Shown in pieces: positions 46,397-60,700 of a stretch of 64,000 nucleotides of DNA (position 1 is its first letter; the number at the start of each line of letters is the position of its first letter). The notes under the pieces were generated by a model, which saw nothing but the letters and a program-made list of their open reading frames with translations, was not told the DNA's origin and made no database searches. The position numbers were made by a program, and so were the translations under genes. The stretch spans positions 1-64,000 of the forward strand of contig JAWZYV010014449.1 of assembly GCA_038373885.1 (NCBI GenBank), written 5' to 3'. Source of the stretch: Cheiracanthium punctorium. Its lineage: Eukaryota > Arthropoda > Arachnida > Araneae > Cheiracanthiidae.

Positions 46397-49300
46397 AGAC
46401 TGAAAAGGATGGAAAGAACTTTTTTTTAATGTGCATTTTATAACTTTTTAATTAATGGATAAAATTTTGTTTTTTTATTCCGAATATAATTCAGCGCCAA
46501 AATTTTTAGTGACTTTAAGTTACCTCTCATAAAACGCAACCACTTGGGCAGAATATCTGCTTTGCTTCTGATCAGGACTCTATGACTGTACAGTGCTACA
46601 CCAGCCTCCAAATCACGACTCATTTCAAACAGACCAGGTTTCCCTTCGGGTACGTAGAGTAAGCACCTGAGATTTAGAGGTGAGTCAGTGTGGTAATGCA
46701 AGTAATATCTTGGCAAATCGTAAGAGTTGGCAATGTAACGAAAGAATTCGTTGTGGAGTTCGGGAGTTGCTTCTTTTGGATCCATGAGCCACACTGCCTA
46801 CATACATAAAATAAAATGAGTCAATATAGAAAATATTGCTGCAAAACATCATAACTATTCTGATACAGAAAAAATATAGTAAAATATTGATGTAGTATTT
46901 TATTTCAAAATTTATCTTTTTTAATCAAGTTAATAAATAAAGCTTTATTTTTTTGTTGTTGCTGTTTAACTGATGAATAATTATATACAAATATGCCATA
47001 GCAGAGAAATTTGAAATGCTAAGAAAATTATTCTGCTGAAAAGACTATCTACACTGGAGTCAAGGTACAGATTTTACTAAGTAGAATTTCTGCTTTTTTT
47101 ATCAGAAATACTTCAAATATTATTTTTACTGGCTTTTCCCTAATTCTTGTGTACAGGATTTATACAAAACATGAAAAAACATTTTGCTACTTACAGAAAA
47201 GTGCATTAATATTCATATAGCTTTAATTTTTAATGTGACTTTCGCGAAACTTAAAAAACAAAATAAAGGAAATGCTATTTATGTTTTAGTCTTACCTGCA
47301 CATTATTTTCTTTCTGACCATTAACATATATGGCACTGCTAACGAAGTTACTATACTTCCTTATCACATCTATATAATAGAAACAAAGAATTTTTTAATA
47401 TAAATGTCAACAAAATTAATCTTTCTAATTTGCCAAATTAATTTTTTAAAGCTATGTGGTGGAAAAGGTTCCAAGTTTTAAACAATCCTCACATAACAAA
47501 CAAGTTAGAGTAAAATTACATTACAACAAATTTCACTTTACAAATACATCAGATTAACAAATTATTTTTACTAAAAGAAAATCAATAGTATAAATTCATT
47601 CTAAATAAGAATTCAATTTAATGAATTTTCAAAAATTACAAATTTGATTTTCAGTCTCTTGAAACTCATTAAGGCAAGATTCAACTGCATCTTTGGGTCA
47701 GTAAGAAGCATTGGTTTATAAATATTATAATAGGAAAATATTTTTTTAAGACTATTATAAAACCATATTAATTATTGAGCGTATTAATAAACAGTATTCA
47801 ATCATTCAGATACATCAAAGTTATCTGGGCTAAGGTTGTTGTCCACATGGAAAACATCATTTCAAACATTTCATCCAAAACTATACTAGACATTATCATT
47901 CAATTATATTTACTGATTCACTCAATCAGCAAATATAATTGAAACAATGAATCTACATGTACATAGGTTAAATATCTTTACTTAATTTTTATATATTTTT
48001 TGATAAAACATACATTGATTTAAAAACCCTCTTATCTGAGTAAATTGCTCAAAATTCTTTCTTTTTGTATGATTTATTAACTTTATTCACTTTTATTTAC
48101 TTATTTTAGTTTCTTCCCCCATTTTAATTTTACTCTATTTGGAATGATAATGTCACATGATCTTTTCATTTTTTCATTTATTTGTATTTCATGTTTACAA
48201 AAATTAGTTTGCATTTATCTTGTATAAAGAAGCTTCCAAGTTTCATCATTCTATTAAAATCTAGATAACTTATAAAAGTACTACAAGTATTTTACATTTT
48301 AACACTTAACAGAGAAAGATATATAGATGCATACCTTAATAATAAATACCTTAACTGTAACAGTAAGCCAGTCTTAACATGAAAAAGAATAAAAACTATT
48401 TTTTTAACTAAATAAGTAATTAAAAAATATATTAACAGCTTGAATATTCAAGCATTCAAGGACATTTGTTAATAATTTTTTGTGCACAAGTTACAGTTTT
48501 ATGTGTTAAATGTTTAAAAGTGGAATTAAACCTTTCTTTCATTTCTTAACTACACAGAGGAAGAATATATGGAGATGCCTTCATCCCCCCCCCTTCTTCT
48601 AAAAGATAGGGAGTGTCTGGGTTGCCAGCGAGATCACTTTACCTATTCCGTCAACTGAAGTCAGCCCAGTTACAAGCTTAAATGCACAGATTTCAATACA
48701 AATTTTCAGAAATTAAGACAGGCCTTTCTAACAAAATATTGGAATCTTCTTACAAAATTCCATAAGCTGCATCAATATATTTTCATTAACTCAATGTTGA
48801 AATTCTATCTCTCCAGCTTTGTAAAATTATGTGCTAAATGGAAAATAAGTCTAAAAAGTCAGTGGAAAAAGAGGTCCACTGAAATATTAGCCTATGTATA
48901 CAAATAAGAATTATAATCCAATGTTATCAATTGATATTAAAGTATTATTAAATAAAAATTTAAATAGTTGAAACTACAAGTTTGATACTAATATAGTTTT
49001 ACTTTTACAGAATATATTTGCTATATAGAAATAAGCTATCTTACAGAATACAATTGTAATGATACTTAAATGAACGTACTATTTTCAGCAGTATGTGTGT
49101 GTGTATAAATTGTATGGTTACATTAAAACAGCAAAATGTATAATTCAAACTGAATAAATACAAATATGCACATCTTTAATTTCTATTAAAACATATTACA
49201 AAACATCAAAAATCTCTGATTTCCAAATCTAGATGTAAAAGATGTAATCTCCATGCTTAATTTTGAGGGATAATTTCTGTTATACTGCATTTAAGTTACA

Positions 49301-52300
49301 TCCATGATTTTGAATATTTTTCATCTGTGGTATTATCAGTAAAAGGCCTTGTAGGCCAATGTTGCTTGCAATTTTATGAAAACATCACTATATTGATAAA
49401 TCCCTTTCTGATGTTTTTTACACATGTTTTCGGATTTCTTTTGAACAAATCAAAAACTAATTAACAAAATTAACTAAAGGAAGGTATGCTACAAGCATAC
49501 TTAGCAAAATATCACACACATTTTAAAATTTCAAAATATAGCACACTGCCTCTAATCCCCAACCCTATAATCTGCAAATGCCTATAATCTGCCATACATT
49601 TTACATGTAAACAAATAATTTTATGTATCAGTTTTTCTACCCAGAATCTGGAAGATTGATGAAACTTTCACTTTCGTGAAAATGAAAAGCCCAGAAAAAG
49701 AGGTCCACTGAAATATTAGCCTATGTATATTAATAACTAAACTAGAATATTCATTTGTGGAAATTCACAATTTGTACTGATACATGGAAAGGCATGGGAT
49801 TAGACTTTCATTCCAAATAATTTCACATTACTCTAGAGAAATATTTGTTATAACTAGTACTAGTTTGTTATAAACAAACTAGTAAATACAATTAAATATT
49901 TTTAATAAACACACAAAAATAAATAAACTAGTGTCGCCAAGCACAAAAGAATACGCATTAATAAGCTGCTAGACAAATTGTCATGTGCAATATCAAAAGT
50001 TATTAAATAACTAAAACAGACACTTCTAAATTTAAAAAAAAATTGTTTTATCTTATTTTTCATATATTATTACAGAATAACTATTACGACGAGTATGGTT
50101 TCAGTTCTGTCTAATTATACATGTACTGTTGCCAATATTTTTTAGTAAAATACACATTTTCTCCCATGTTAATCAAATGACCTATAATCTGCAAAATTCT
50201 ATAAACCGCACAACCCTTAGTCCCAACCTGTGTGGATTAGAGGAAGTGTCCTGTAGTCCTGTATGTACAGTGAAACCTCTGAAGAATGGCCACTTCTGCT
50301 GCTGTAACCAAAAAATGGTAGCTAAAAGGCGATGATCAGTCTTTGGAGTCGCTCACAGTTCAGTCAATCACAATGAAAATTACTCAATAATTTTAAATTT
50401 TATTTTTGAGTACATTCTCATTCATATTCATTATTTCAAGTTTGACTTTCAACACTCTTTAAAAACAAAACCAACGAACTTATAGGTGTGTGGTTTAAAC
50501 AGCAGTTAATTAAGAATAGAGAGATGCAGTATATTAATTTTCATGAGATTACTCCAAAAATTTATGTTAGAAAGAGATCTTTTACGAAAAAATCATATAT
50601 TTAACATGGTACAAAAATCAGAAGTGGGCTTACTATGTCGAAACTGGGTTGCTGTAACTTATCTCGATTTTTGAGGACCTCCACCTAATATTTCCTCCAT
50701 GCTTAGCTGGAATTATACCTGCAGCATGCACATTCAAGCAATTGAAAAAAGGTGTTTTCAATTGCTTGAATGTGCAAAAAGTTCAAATGTGTCAAAAAGT
50801 TTTCCCAACAAGTTAACAGTTTTATCTGTTAAACGTCTGATTGCCCTTAAACCTCCCATTTTTTTTTTTCTTTTCTTCACTATAATATCATGTTATTAAA
50901 AAATAAAAATAAGGCACCTTTGATTGTTCCTTCATCAGCAAATTCACGGCAATCTGATTTCAAGTAAACAACAATTTTAGTTCCTGGCTGAACACCTTCT
51001 GCCTCAGCAATTTCGTACGTACCAGATCTAAAAGTAGCATAGCAAAAAGTTTTTTACTAATTCTAATAAGATCTTTATTTTGCAAAATTATATTTTAAAA
51101 AAAGTTATCAACACAATTTTGAAGCAACTGAAAATGGCATTTTGAAATTAATAGTTTCCACTGTCTACATTTTCTACATATTTAAAAACAAATTTTATTT
51201 CCAGTCTTAAATATGTGCGTGTGTAGAAAAAAGTAGTAATCCATGATGACCATGTTACAGGATTAACAGTAGGCAACATATAGCACTTTAGTGTACATTT
51301 TTAGTGTATTTAAAATATGAGTGTTTCAGATTTTTGTTTTTTAAATTTAGGTTAGCTATCATAATGCAAATGTAAGGTTATGTGTTATTCAATTGGAGCA
51401 GAACTGCCAAGTTGTGTAACTTCAATTTTGTGTGTTTGAAATATATCTGTCTCCACCCATACAAAGGACAGGTAATCAGCTAGTGTACTATAAAGAATTT
51501 AATAATTTTTTGGGTCCTGCAGTGGTCTGGGTGCTAAACTCTGTTCCCATAAGAACACAGCAAGTGAAGCAGCATCCGGCTTGGCCAGTGCTTGGAAGGG
51601 TAACTTCCTCTCAGCTCAACTTCTGTGGGACCGTGTACGCTAATGGGAGCTGGTGCACGTAAAATCCACCGTGGCTCCAATGTCCTTCAAGTTGTTAAAC
51701 GAAACCTCTGGGGGTGCCGATTTCAGGGGGTTGGTCCTTCCTCTGGAATTGTTCAAAATTAGGGGACCCTGAGCTGAGTCGGGCTTCCTCCCACTGAGGT
51801 TCATTAAAATGGAAGCCGCCCCTTCCGCCCATCGCCTGCCTATATGGGGGATCTGGCACCGCACTGCCATTGCCAGAGGGCATTAGCAACAACAAAAAAA
51901 AACTATTATTTGGTTATTTTGAAACAATACTTTTTTTTAGGGGGAAGGAATACTTAAGATTCCCTAAGTACAAAAAGAATCAAAATGATAACATTTACAG
52001 TATAATAAATTAGTACTACTCCCATCTTTTCAAATGTTTGACTTCTGTGTGTGTGGAACTTCCTATTTTTTATTGCTGTTATAAATTATTTCTCTGTCTA
52101 GATCATTTAGCTGATAATTGGACTCAATATTACAACAACAAGTAACAAGAAATGGAAAAAAAAAAAAGAAAGAAAGAAAGAAAAAAGAATTTTTATATTA
52201 CCCATCAGATGTCCATTTGTAACCTTTAGAGCCTGGCTGTTGTGCCTTAGAATAAACTTCTACTTTATCTGCTACCATGAAAGTAGAATAGAAACCTACA

Positions 52301-53271
52301 CCAAACTGCCCAATTATTTTATTTACAGCACAGTTAGTACTTTCATTCTTTTTTACTTCCTCTAAAAATGCCTGCAAAACAAGCACTTTTTACTTAGACA
52401 TACTTCGAGCATTTGCATACTGTAAAACACTAATAGCATAATTTAAAACATCTAGCTTTTAAAACAGTTCAATACTAGCATTACAGACGTAGTCATTTTG
52501 ACCCTTATGTAACTTAGACTACAGGTTTTTTACTTCCTAACAAATTGCTTTTGGGAACTGATAATCTATTGCAGCGATTCTCAACTTTTTTACGTCTGAA
52601 CCAACAAATATAAGAAAAATATTTTGCTGTCCAGCATCAAGCAAAAATAATAAATATTGTATAAATAATATATTTCTTTTTATTATATCAAGTGTGATAC
52701 AAATATAATTTTTAGTTAAAACAAGATTTGCAACCAGCAGTTGGAAAACCCTGATGTACTGGATTAGATATTGGCAGTTAAATGTCTACAACCAGAAATA
52801 AATTGCATTGCCAAAAGAAAGCTCTGTAAACCATACATATTAACAACACATAGATTTTTCAAATAAAATATGTTGGCACTGAAGCATGCTAAAAAATGTA
52901 AAACATTTCATAGGTCTAAGAGACAAGCAAAGACCCATTTGAACAAAATAAAACATATATAAAAACTACCTTTGAGCCAGATCGAGCTATAGTTCCTAAA
53001 CTGCTTATCATTTCTTCCTTAGTCATTCCAATGCCTGTATCCTGATTTTAAAGAAAAGGTATAAATAAATAATACATAATACAGATATTATACATGAATT
53101 TTTATTTATGCTAAAATTCAAAATATTTTTCCTAAAATTTTGCTGGATAAGTTAAGTACAGCTGATATATATATATATATATACAGGGAGTTATAGTTAA
53201 ACTTCCCCTATAAACAGCATTCTACAGGTAAAACAGGGAAATGAAACCTTTTGAAAATTCTGCGAGATTTA

Positions 53272-53305
<34 letters not shown>

Positions 53306-54721
53306 GCTAAAACATATGTAACTTACTTACAATAATTATTTTTATACATTTATTTTAAGGTTAAAAGAATAGTGCTTTTTAAAAAAATTATATTCACATT
53401 TTATGAATGAGCAAAAATTAAATTAGAAGTGTCTGTGTAAAAGAAGAATAACAAATACATTTCAGTAACTTGATGTTAAATGGTGTTGTACATCCAACAG
53501 TTGGATGCAATACAAAATTTGTGTGATGCTGTCATTTATTCCAGAAATATTCTGTGCTCTGAATCAATCTTTCTAATTGCTATAATTATCAATTAATGGA
53601 TGAGTTTAATTGTTTGTTACACTTCTAAATGAAGTCTAATAAGGGTTTATGTTCAGTAACTTTGAAAATCTTTGCTTGATACTCATTCATTAATTACTGC
53701 AAACAAAATTCTCATTTATTTTATTAATTTAGATAATTTTTATACATCTTGCATTAGAGAAATTCTCATTTTTATTATATGCTAAACACATCTGCCTTAA
53801 TCCACACACACTGAAAGTCATTTTTTTTTTTAAAGTTTGTACCAATATAGGCACAATATTGATTATGAACGTGGCAGAGTGTAAGAAAACTTGTGGCCCA
53901 GTGATAGTGTGATAAAATTGAGGAACAAGAAGTAACAGTCCCAAAAGTGGTTACTCCAAACAAGTTTTCTCCAAAAGAGAAAAAAAATTAAGCTATGCTA
54001 GGGGGAGAAAAAAAAACTAGAAATGCATTGTAAGTCAGAACACACATTACAGCTCTACATGTTAAAGTTTTGGGGATAAGCCTTAGTCGTTTTGAGATTA
54101 TTTCAAACCAGTTTCTATATTATGTTATCTACCCGTACTTTCTCGTGGAACTCAAAAGTGCCCTTTTTTAATTGTTTCCTGCCGACCCTTTTTTTCTAGA
54201 ATCAATACTATTTAATTACAACAGTGATTAAAATTTGCAGGTTTTATGTATGAATTATCCACTATAATTACACAAAAAATTTTGCAGACTGATTATGAAG
54301 CTTGATGCAGACAGCTACAAAACTTTCTGCCACTGGGCATGAGATGGTGCTCAAGAAATTTTGAAAACATAATTTAGTTCAAAAAAAGTCCATTAGGTTG
54401 AGCTTTGAATAGAAAGGCAGCAAATTTAATTATGATAATATACTCCTAGAAATTTAAAACAATTTAAGCATTTATTCAATAGATTTTTGAGCATTTACTA
54501 ACCAATTTCAGTATTTCTTGAGCTGGATTTCCATGCAAAGTATTACCTAGTGTATATTTTCAGAACTATAAAAAATTGCCTTGAACACCTCTTGCATACA
54601 GTCCACATATCAAAGTTGGTGGCAATCTGCTCACCTACAGAATGTTGTTCATAGGGGAAGTTTAATTATAACCACCCTGTGTATTTCAAAATATCTGTAA
54701 GCGTGAACTATTTTATTAGCC

Positions 54722-54760
<39 letters not shown>

Positions 54761-57700
54761 GGAAACACGCACTGGCAACAAGTGAGCTTTTCTTCAAAAT
54801 GGATTTTAACAAAATTGTCTGATATTTATCAGGGTTTCTACTAAATTTCTGAAATTCACTTTCCCGACTTTCCAGACTTTTAGAAGTTTCTGGGGAAAAA
54901 AATTTCTCAACATGCATTCTACTTTCAGAAATCCCTTAACAGCATCACTCCCTTTTTATATTTAAATATTTTGCTATAATAACTTGCTTGGAATAAATTT
55001 TTAACTGTAGCATAATTTTTGATGCAAGTTAGACAGAAAAAAATTACTATGAGTTTCAAGTAAGATACTGGTTGGTTCAGATTTAACCAATACTGCTTGT
55101 GCTGCTGGCGCACTTATATCTAGAGGATAAGATTAAATGCAGATGCCAAATTTTAAACACAAATTTTTATTTTTTGGTCAACTCCACCTCAAATCTAGAA
55201 GAATACAGAGTGATAATAATAAAATGTTCCATATTTTATCACTGGCCATAGACATACCTTTTTGATCCTCCTGTCACAAGAAACACAGCACCACAGAATG
55301 TAAAACAGGTATAGGCATCCCATACCGCATGAACATTCTGATTCATTCATTCTACCTAAGCAGAATTTTTCACTATCTGAAGTGGACGTGTATCTTTAAG
55401 GACTCGCAAAGAGGACTACTTTCATCGCTTTTCCCTAGAGTTCTGTTTGTTATGCACACTTTTTTTTCCCCCAACATGCAAAAAAAGTGTAATCAATAGC
55501 TTAATTTTCTTCATCACAATTACTGTCAGGGGGGGGGGGGGTAAACCCCTAAACCCCTCCCTTGGATACGCCACTGTATATATATATTAGAGATGAGACG
55601 GGCTCAGCCCGAGCCCGAGCCCGGGCCTGAACCGGGATCGGGCTCTATTTTGTCCAATTGCGTTCGGGCTCGGGCTCGTGAAAAAATTTTCATTTATTGA
55701 ACATATTCCTTGAAACAGATTTTAAAAAGTGATTCATGAGGAAAATAAAAATACTTATAAAAAGAAAATTAGCGGCACGGGCACCTAGAAGGTGCGTGAA
55801 GCTCTTTTTAGTATTTCAGAACGGCGGCTTATATTGCTTAGTTAGTGTAAACGTTACAGTGACTAACCGATCTGATGACTAACTAAACGTGTAAACGGTT
55901 TAGTTAATCAGATCGGACATTATTTGATAAACATGGATATGAAGAATTAGAAAGAGCATGAGAGTTTGCAACTATATTTGTCATTAATTTGCACAAACAG
56001 CAAAATTTATTGTATTCTATCAATGAAGTTATTTTTATTTTTTTTTTACCTTTAGCTGAAATTTCGGGCTCAGGCTCCGACTTAAATAATATTGCTCGGG
56101 CTCGGGCGGGCTCTGATTAAAAGTTCTCGGGCTTCAAAAAATGAGCCCAAACTCATCTCTAATATATATATATATATATATATTATGCTACTGTCTCAGA
56201 CTGTGAATTATCCAGTTTTTGTCCAGTTGAATTACCTAGCTGTAGAGTTACAAAAAAGAATTCTTATATATTACAACCTATAGACACAAATTTTTGAAAG
56301 TGCGATGGCATCTGTATTGTGCATTCCAGTGAGCTTAAATTAGTTAAGCAGACTACAAGTAACTGCCTTATACACTGTAAAAAAAAAAAATTATGTATAG
56401 GACTTACAGTCTTTTAGAGGCTACAAAAAAGTATTCTTATGCATTGTAGCTTATGTAGTCAAATTATTTTAAGTGTACTACTGCCTGCACACCGCATTTA
56501 ATTGAGTTGAATCAAATTTTTAAATGATTGTTAAAGATGAAGTGTTCAGGAAGTCGAGTGCGGACACATTCCAGATTTTTTTAAATTAGGAAGAGAGTGC
56601 ATATTTCATAGAGATTAGATATGGACCCACTAATGCCAGCAGGTAAAATGAAAAAACATTACTTCCTGAGCTGCACTTCTTTTCTTCGAAAAAGGGTTGT
56701 ATTCTTTGATTCTTTGATTTTTAGAAGATTGGACAATTTTTTGGTAGCTGCATTATATACAGTATTTGAAGAATTGAAAACATATGTAGATTAATGTTTT
56801 TAAAATCTTTATAATTTTATGGGTTTAGTGGTTTGTGAAAAAGAGCCTTTTTTAAGATTGGGCGAGACAACTTATGCCTTAATCTGAATGCCCATGGACA
56901 ATGCAGCTAGTTATTCATATTTGCATATTTTTTTACAAATCCCTTCAATAATGTTTAAGAAACTGAAACTTTTACAGCTATTTGATCAAAGCTGAGTACC
57001 AAGTGCAGAACAAGATCTTTATAACACAAACCTCAAAACACAAGCTTTTGCATTATATAACAATTTTGTGTTACATAGACCACAGTAGCGTAGCCAGGAT
57101 TTTATTTCAAGGAGGGGCAGGGTATAAGGGTCTCATTTTGGGGGGGGGGGCAACCCCTTCAGCCCCCTCTCTGGCTATGCTCCCGATAGACCATTTCACT
57201 TACATCATTAAACTTCCCTAGTAAACATGGTAAAATATAGCTGGAACACAAAAGTATAATGCTTTAAAATAATTTTTAAATACAAATACTACATTTAAAA
57301 ACAAAAAATATGCAATTAAATATTTATTTAAAGAAAAAAAAAATAGAAATTACAAAAAGCATTTAAGTTTGTTAAACAATATGTTAACTTTGATTTGTTT
57401 TAAAATTTGCAATCTCTTTCTCAAATCTCAATACTTCATTCTCTTATCAATATAGCTCTCAAAATCTGTTCCAACTGAAAACTACTAAAAGAAGAACTAC
57501 AATTTATACAACAACTTTCACAAGAAGCCAATTACCCCAGAAATATTGTTTCTTGCTTAATCAAAAATAGGAAAAAGAAACTAAACCTCATTAATGACGC
57601 ACAGAAAGAAAAACCCACATTTTCTCACCCGATCCCCTACTGTTCCAGTCTCGCTGTAAAATTCTCCAACCTTGCCCGTAAAATGAACCTCCGTATCCCA

Positions 57701-60700
57701 ATTAAACCCAATCGCAATTTTTTTTTTAAGAATTCGATCCGACAAAGTCAAAATAAACCCTTTAGAAACGGCAGAAGTCTACAAAATAAATTTTACTTAT
57801 AAAGAATCTAACCTTCCCGGACATTACATTGGTGTGACAAAAAGAAAAGTTAAGGATAGGATTAAAGAGCACATTAGCGATATAAAATATAATAGACAAA
57901 GTACTGCCCTCTCCCGCCTAGCATTAAAAGAAAATATTGATATAGATTTCGTAAATGTTAAGAAAATAACCAACTGCAATAAACACAGTTATAGTTTAAG
58001 GGAAGTGTTAGAAATAATAACACAAGAGGGCACCGTCACGACACGACGCATACTCAGATAGAGGATACATGGCTCAAAATGCTGAAGCATGGAACGAGCT
58101 CACCAGTTCCGAAGATGGCAGCGGCCTAGCTGCCGAAAGCGCTAAATGGTTCATTTTTAAACTTTTTATGGAGTTTTTATGGCTTTTAACTACATTTTAA
58201 CTTCATCATTATTATTTTGTTAACAAAATTTTAAATTTCAGGCCGGACCCCATGGTCCACCCCCCTGGATACAGCCTTGTGCCTGTGCAATAAGTACCTT
58301 TAATGTGTGTTATTTTACAAAGTTTTGATGATTTCCTTTTTTAAACACCAGTATCTTTTTTAATTTTTTTGTTAATACATCAGACTATCTAATGAATAAA
58401 GTTACCTGTATGACAAATGTTCTTGCTTGCTTATCAGTAGCAATATGTATTTCATGTGGTTTGTCTAGTGAATCACCAGTAGTCAGCTGAAAATATCGGA
58501 ATTTTTCTAATGCATCACTAGCATTAGAAATAAGCTCTCTTACAAACACCTAAAGAATGAAATCAAAGTTAAAATTAGAAGCTGAGATGGCTTTTAAGCA
58601 GTAAAAACCTAACAGCAGGTATGTAGTCAGAGTAACATAAATTGAGATAATATATACTACACGTTAAAGGGTTAAAACCCATAATTTTCAAATCACATTC
58701 ATTCCCCTGCAAAAAGTTCTGCATACATTCCCTAGAAATTTTTCAGATTAGTTAGCAAAAGCTTTGTAGTGCAGAAATTATTTATTCACAACTTATTTTA
58801 TATCCCCCACTTTTTATGAAAAAAAAATTTGGTCAGCCCCTGCCTTGTGATAAAAATAAACTGTAGCCATTAAAATGTATTTAAATAGTAAAAACAATTA
58901 AAATATCTAAATATCAGTAAAGTACATTTCAGTCTCACTACAGGACATTGATGATGGTCCTGAAATACATTTTTACAGTTTTTAGGTATTTTAATCATTT
59001 TTACTATGGAATATAATCCATTATTTTTTAGAAACTTTTAAGAGTATTTAAATATAATACTACAAATTAAAGAATTAATCAATTTCCTAAAGCTGTTGAT
59101 ACAAAACTTATACATACAGATGTATTACAAATACAGATTTTACCATATTTTCTATTTTCCATCTATAAATAGATATCCAGTGTCTGTTTCACATTCTACC
59201 AGTACTCTTCCCATGCCTTTACTTTTCTGTCAAGTATGAATAAGAGAGTAAGACCTAAAGATCCAATTTATATTTGGCATGTAAAGAAGGGGGAGAAATG
59301 CGAAACGTGTTTTTATATTATGTCATGGGATAAAAAATAGATAGAATGAAAATTTATTTATTTAAACCAAAAAAAAAAAAAAAACCACATTTCACGGTTG
59401 GGTTTTTGATGTCAAAAACTGGTTTTTACATGACACGTCAAAAACCAGTCGAAAAGTGTCAAAAACTGACGAAAACTGTCAAAAACCTAATGTTTCTTTT
59501 TTATGGTCATGAATAACAAATTTTAAATACATTATATTTCACAATTAATGTAATTACATTAAAACTACATATCACCCTTCATATTATTTGTCATGTTAGA
59601 ACTAAATATCTGAAAAGGTAAAAAGTATTTGTGTAAGTACTTATACACATCTATTTTTTCCTCCCCTAAGTACCCAGCTATTTCTAAATGTGTTAATATA
59701 AATAATTATATGAATTACTTTATGCATGATTTAGGATTAGAAGTGTTACTAAAACTATTCGTTATCCTTTATTCAATGAATAATCCTAAGTTATTTAAAC
59801 ATTTTTTTAAAAATTCTAAATATGTGTATAAATAAATTTTCTGCATAAATATTACATATAAACCACATCTGTTTTATAAATATTTCCTGGGTAAGTAAAT
59901 TAATAATTTGAAAATGAAATAATGATTTGCTATTATCAATACACTTAAAATTTTATAATATACTCTTCATTGTATTATGTTAATAGTTTCCATTTAATTA
60001 TTCAAAGCAAGGGCAGTTTATTTTGGTAACAGTTTCTGTACTTATAAAACAACCCCCCTTTTCTTGGTTCAAGTTTATAGCTGTAAGCAGCAACACGGTG
60101 TTAATCCTTTGTGGAATGTCTTTTGAAAGGCAAATAGATAGCAAACCTGTTTTTTCTTTGTATTCCAAAGTATGCACCTGGGTGGCCAATGGTCAGAAGT
60201 GTGCAATCAGTTTACTTAGTGATAAGAGAGCTTGTTTACAGCAAAATAATATTGTCAGTTTGGAAAAAATTTCCGAAACTAGCTAAGAACACTTTAGTCT
60301 TTCTTAAAACTAAGCTAAGCTATTTTAAAGTAGTACTTAAATTTTGGTCAAATAACTGTATTATTCAGTTTTTTTTTTTTTTAATTAAATCTGTTCTGTA
60401 CATAATTAAAATCATGGATAAAAGGCCAAAAAATACTATATGGAATGATTTTATTTGTGTGAAAGAAGGAAATAAAATTTACGGAAGATGCAAAAAGTGT
60501 GGACATACCATGGCCAATAGAGTGGATAGGATGAAAGTACATTAAGCAAAATGCAATAGTGGAGAACAAGAGAAAAAACAAGGCAAAGTAAATGAGGAAC
60601 AAAGAGTGCATATGGAAACTGATGATACAAGTCTAAAGAAAAGTCATGAATTATTTGAAGTAAATTAATGTACATCTCGAGTTGCAGGTGTTAAAAGAGT

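Noticed and set aside
53729..53963. Mariner transposase remnant on the - strand
   Set aside because: I compared it mentally with mariner and Tc1 motifs and saw no DDE/D pattern or conserved signature; two overlapping frames are equally open.
60189..60414. Extra N-terminal coding part of the hAT transposase
   Set aside because: The open frame upstream of 60415 lacks transposase features and includes a poly-T tract; the BED finger starts naturally at the Met at 60415.
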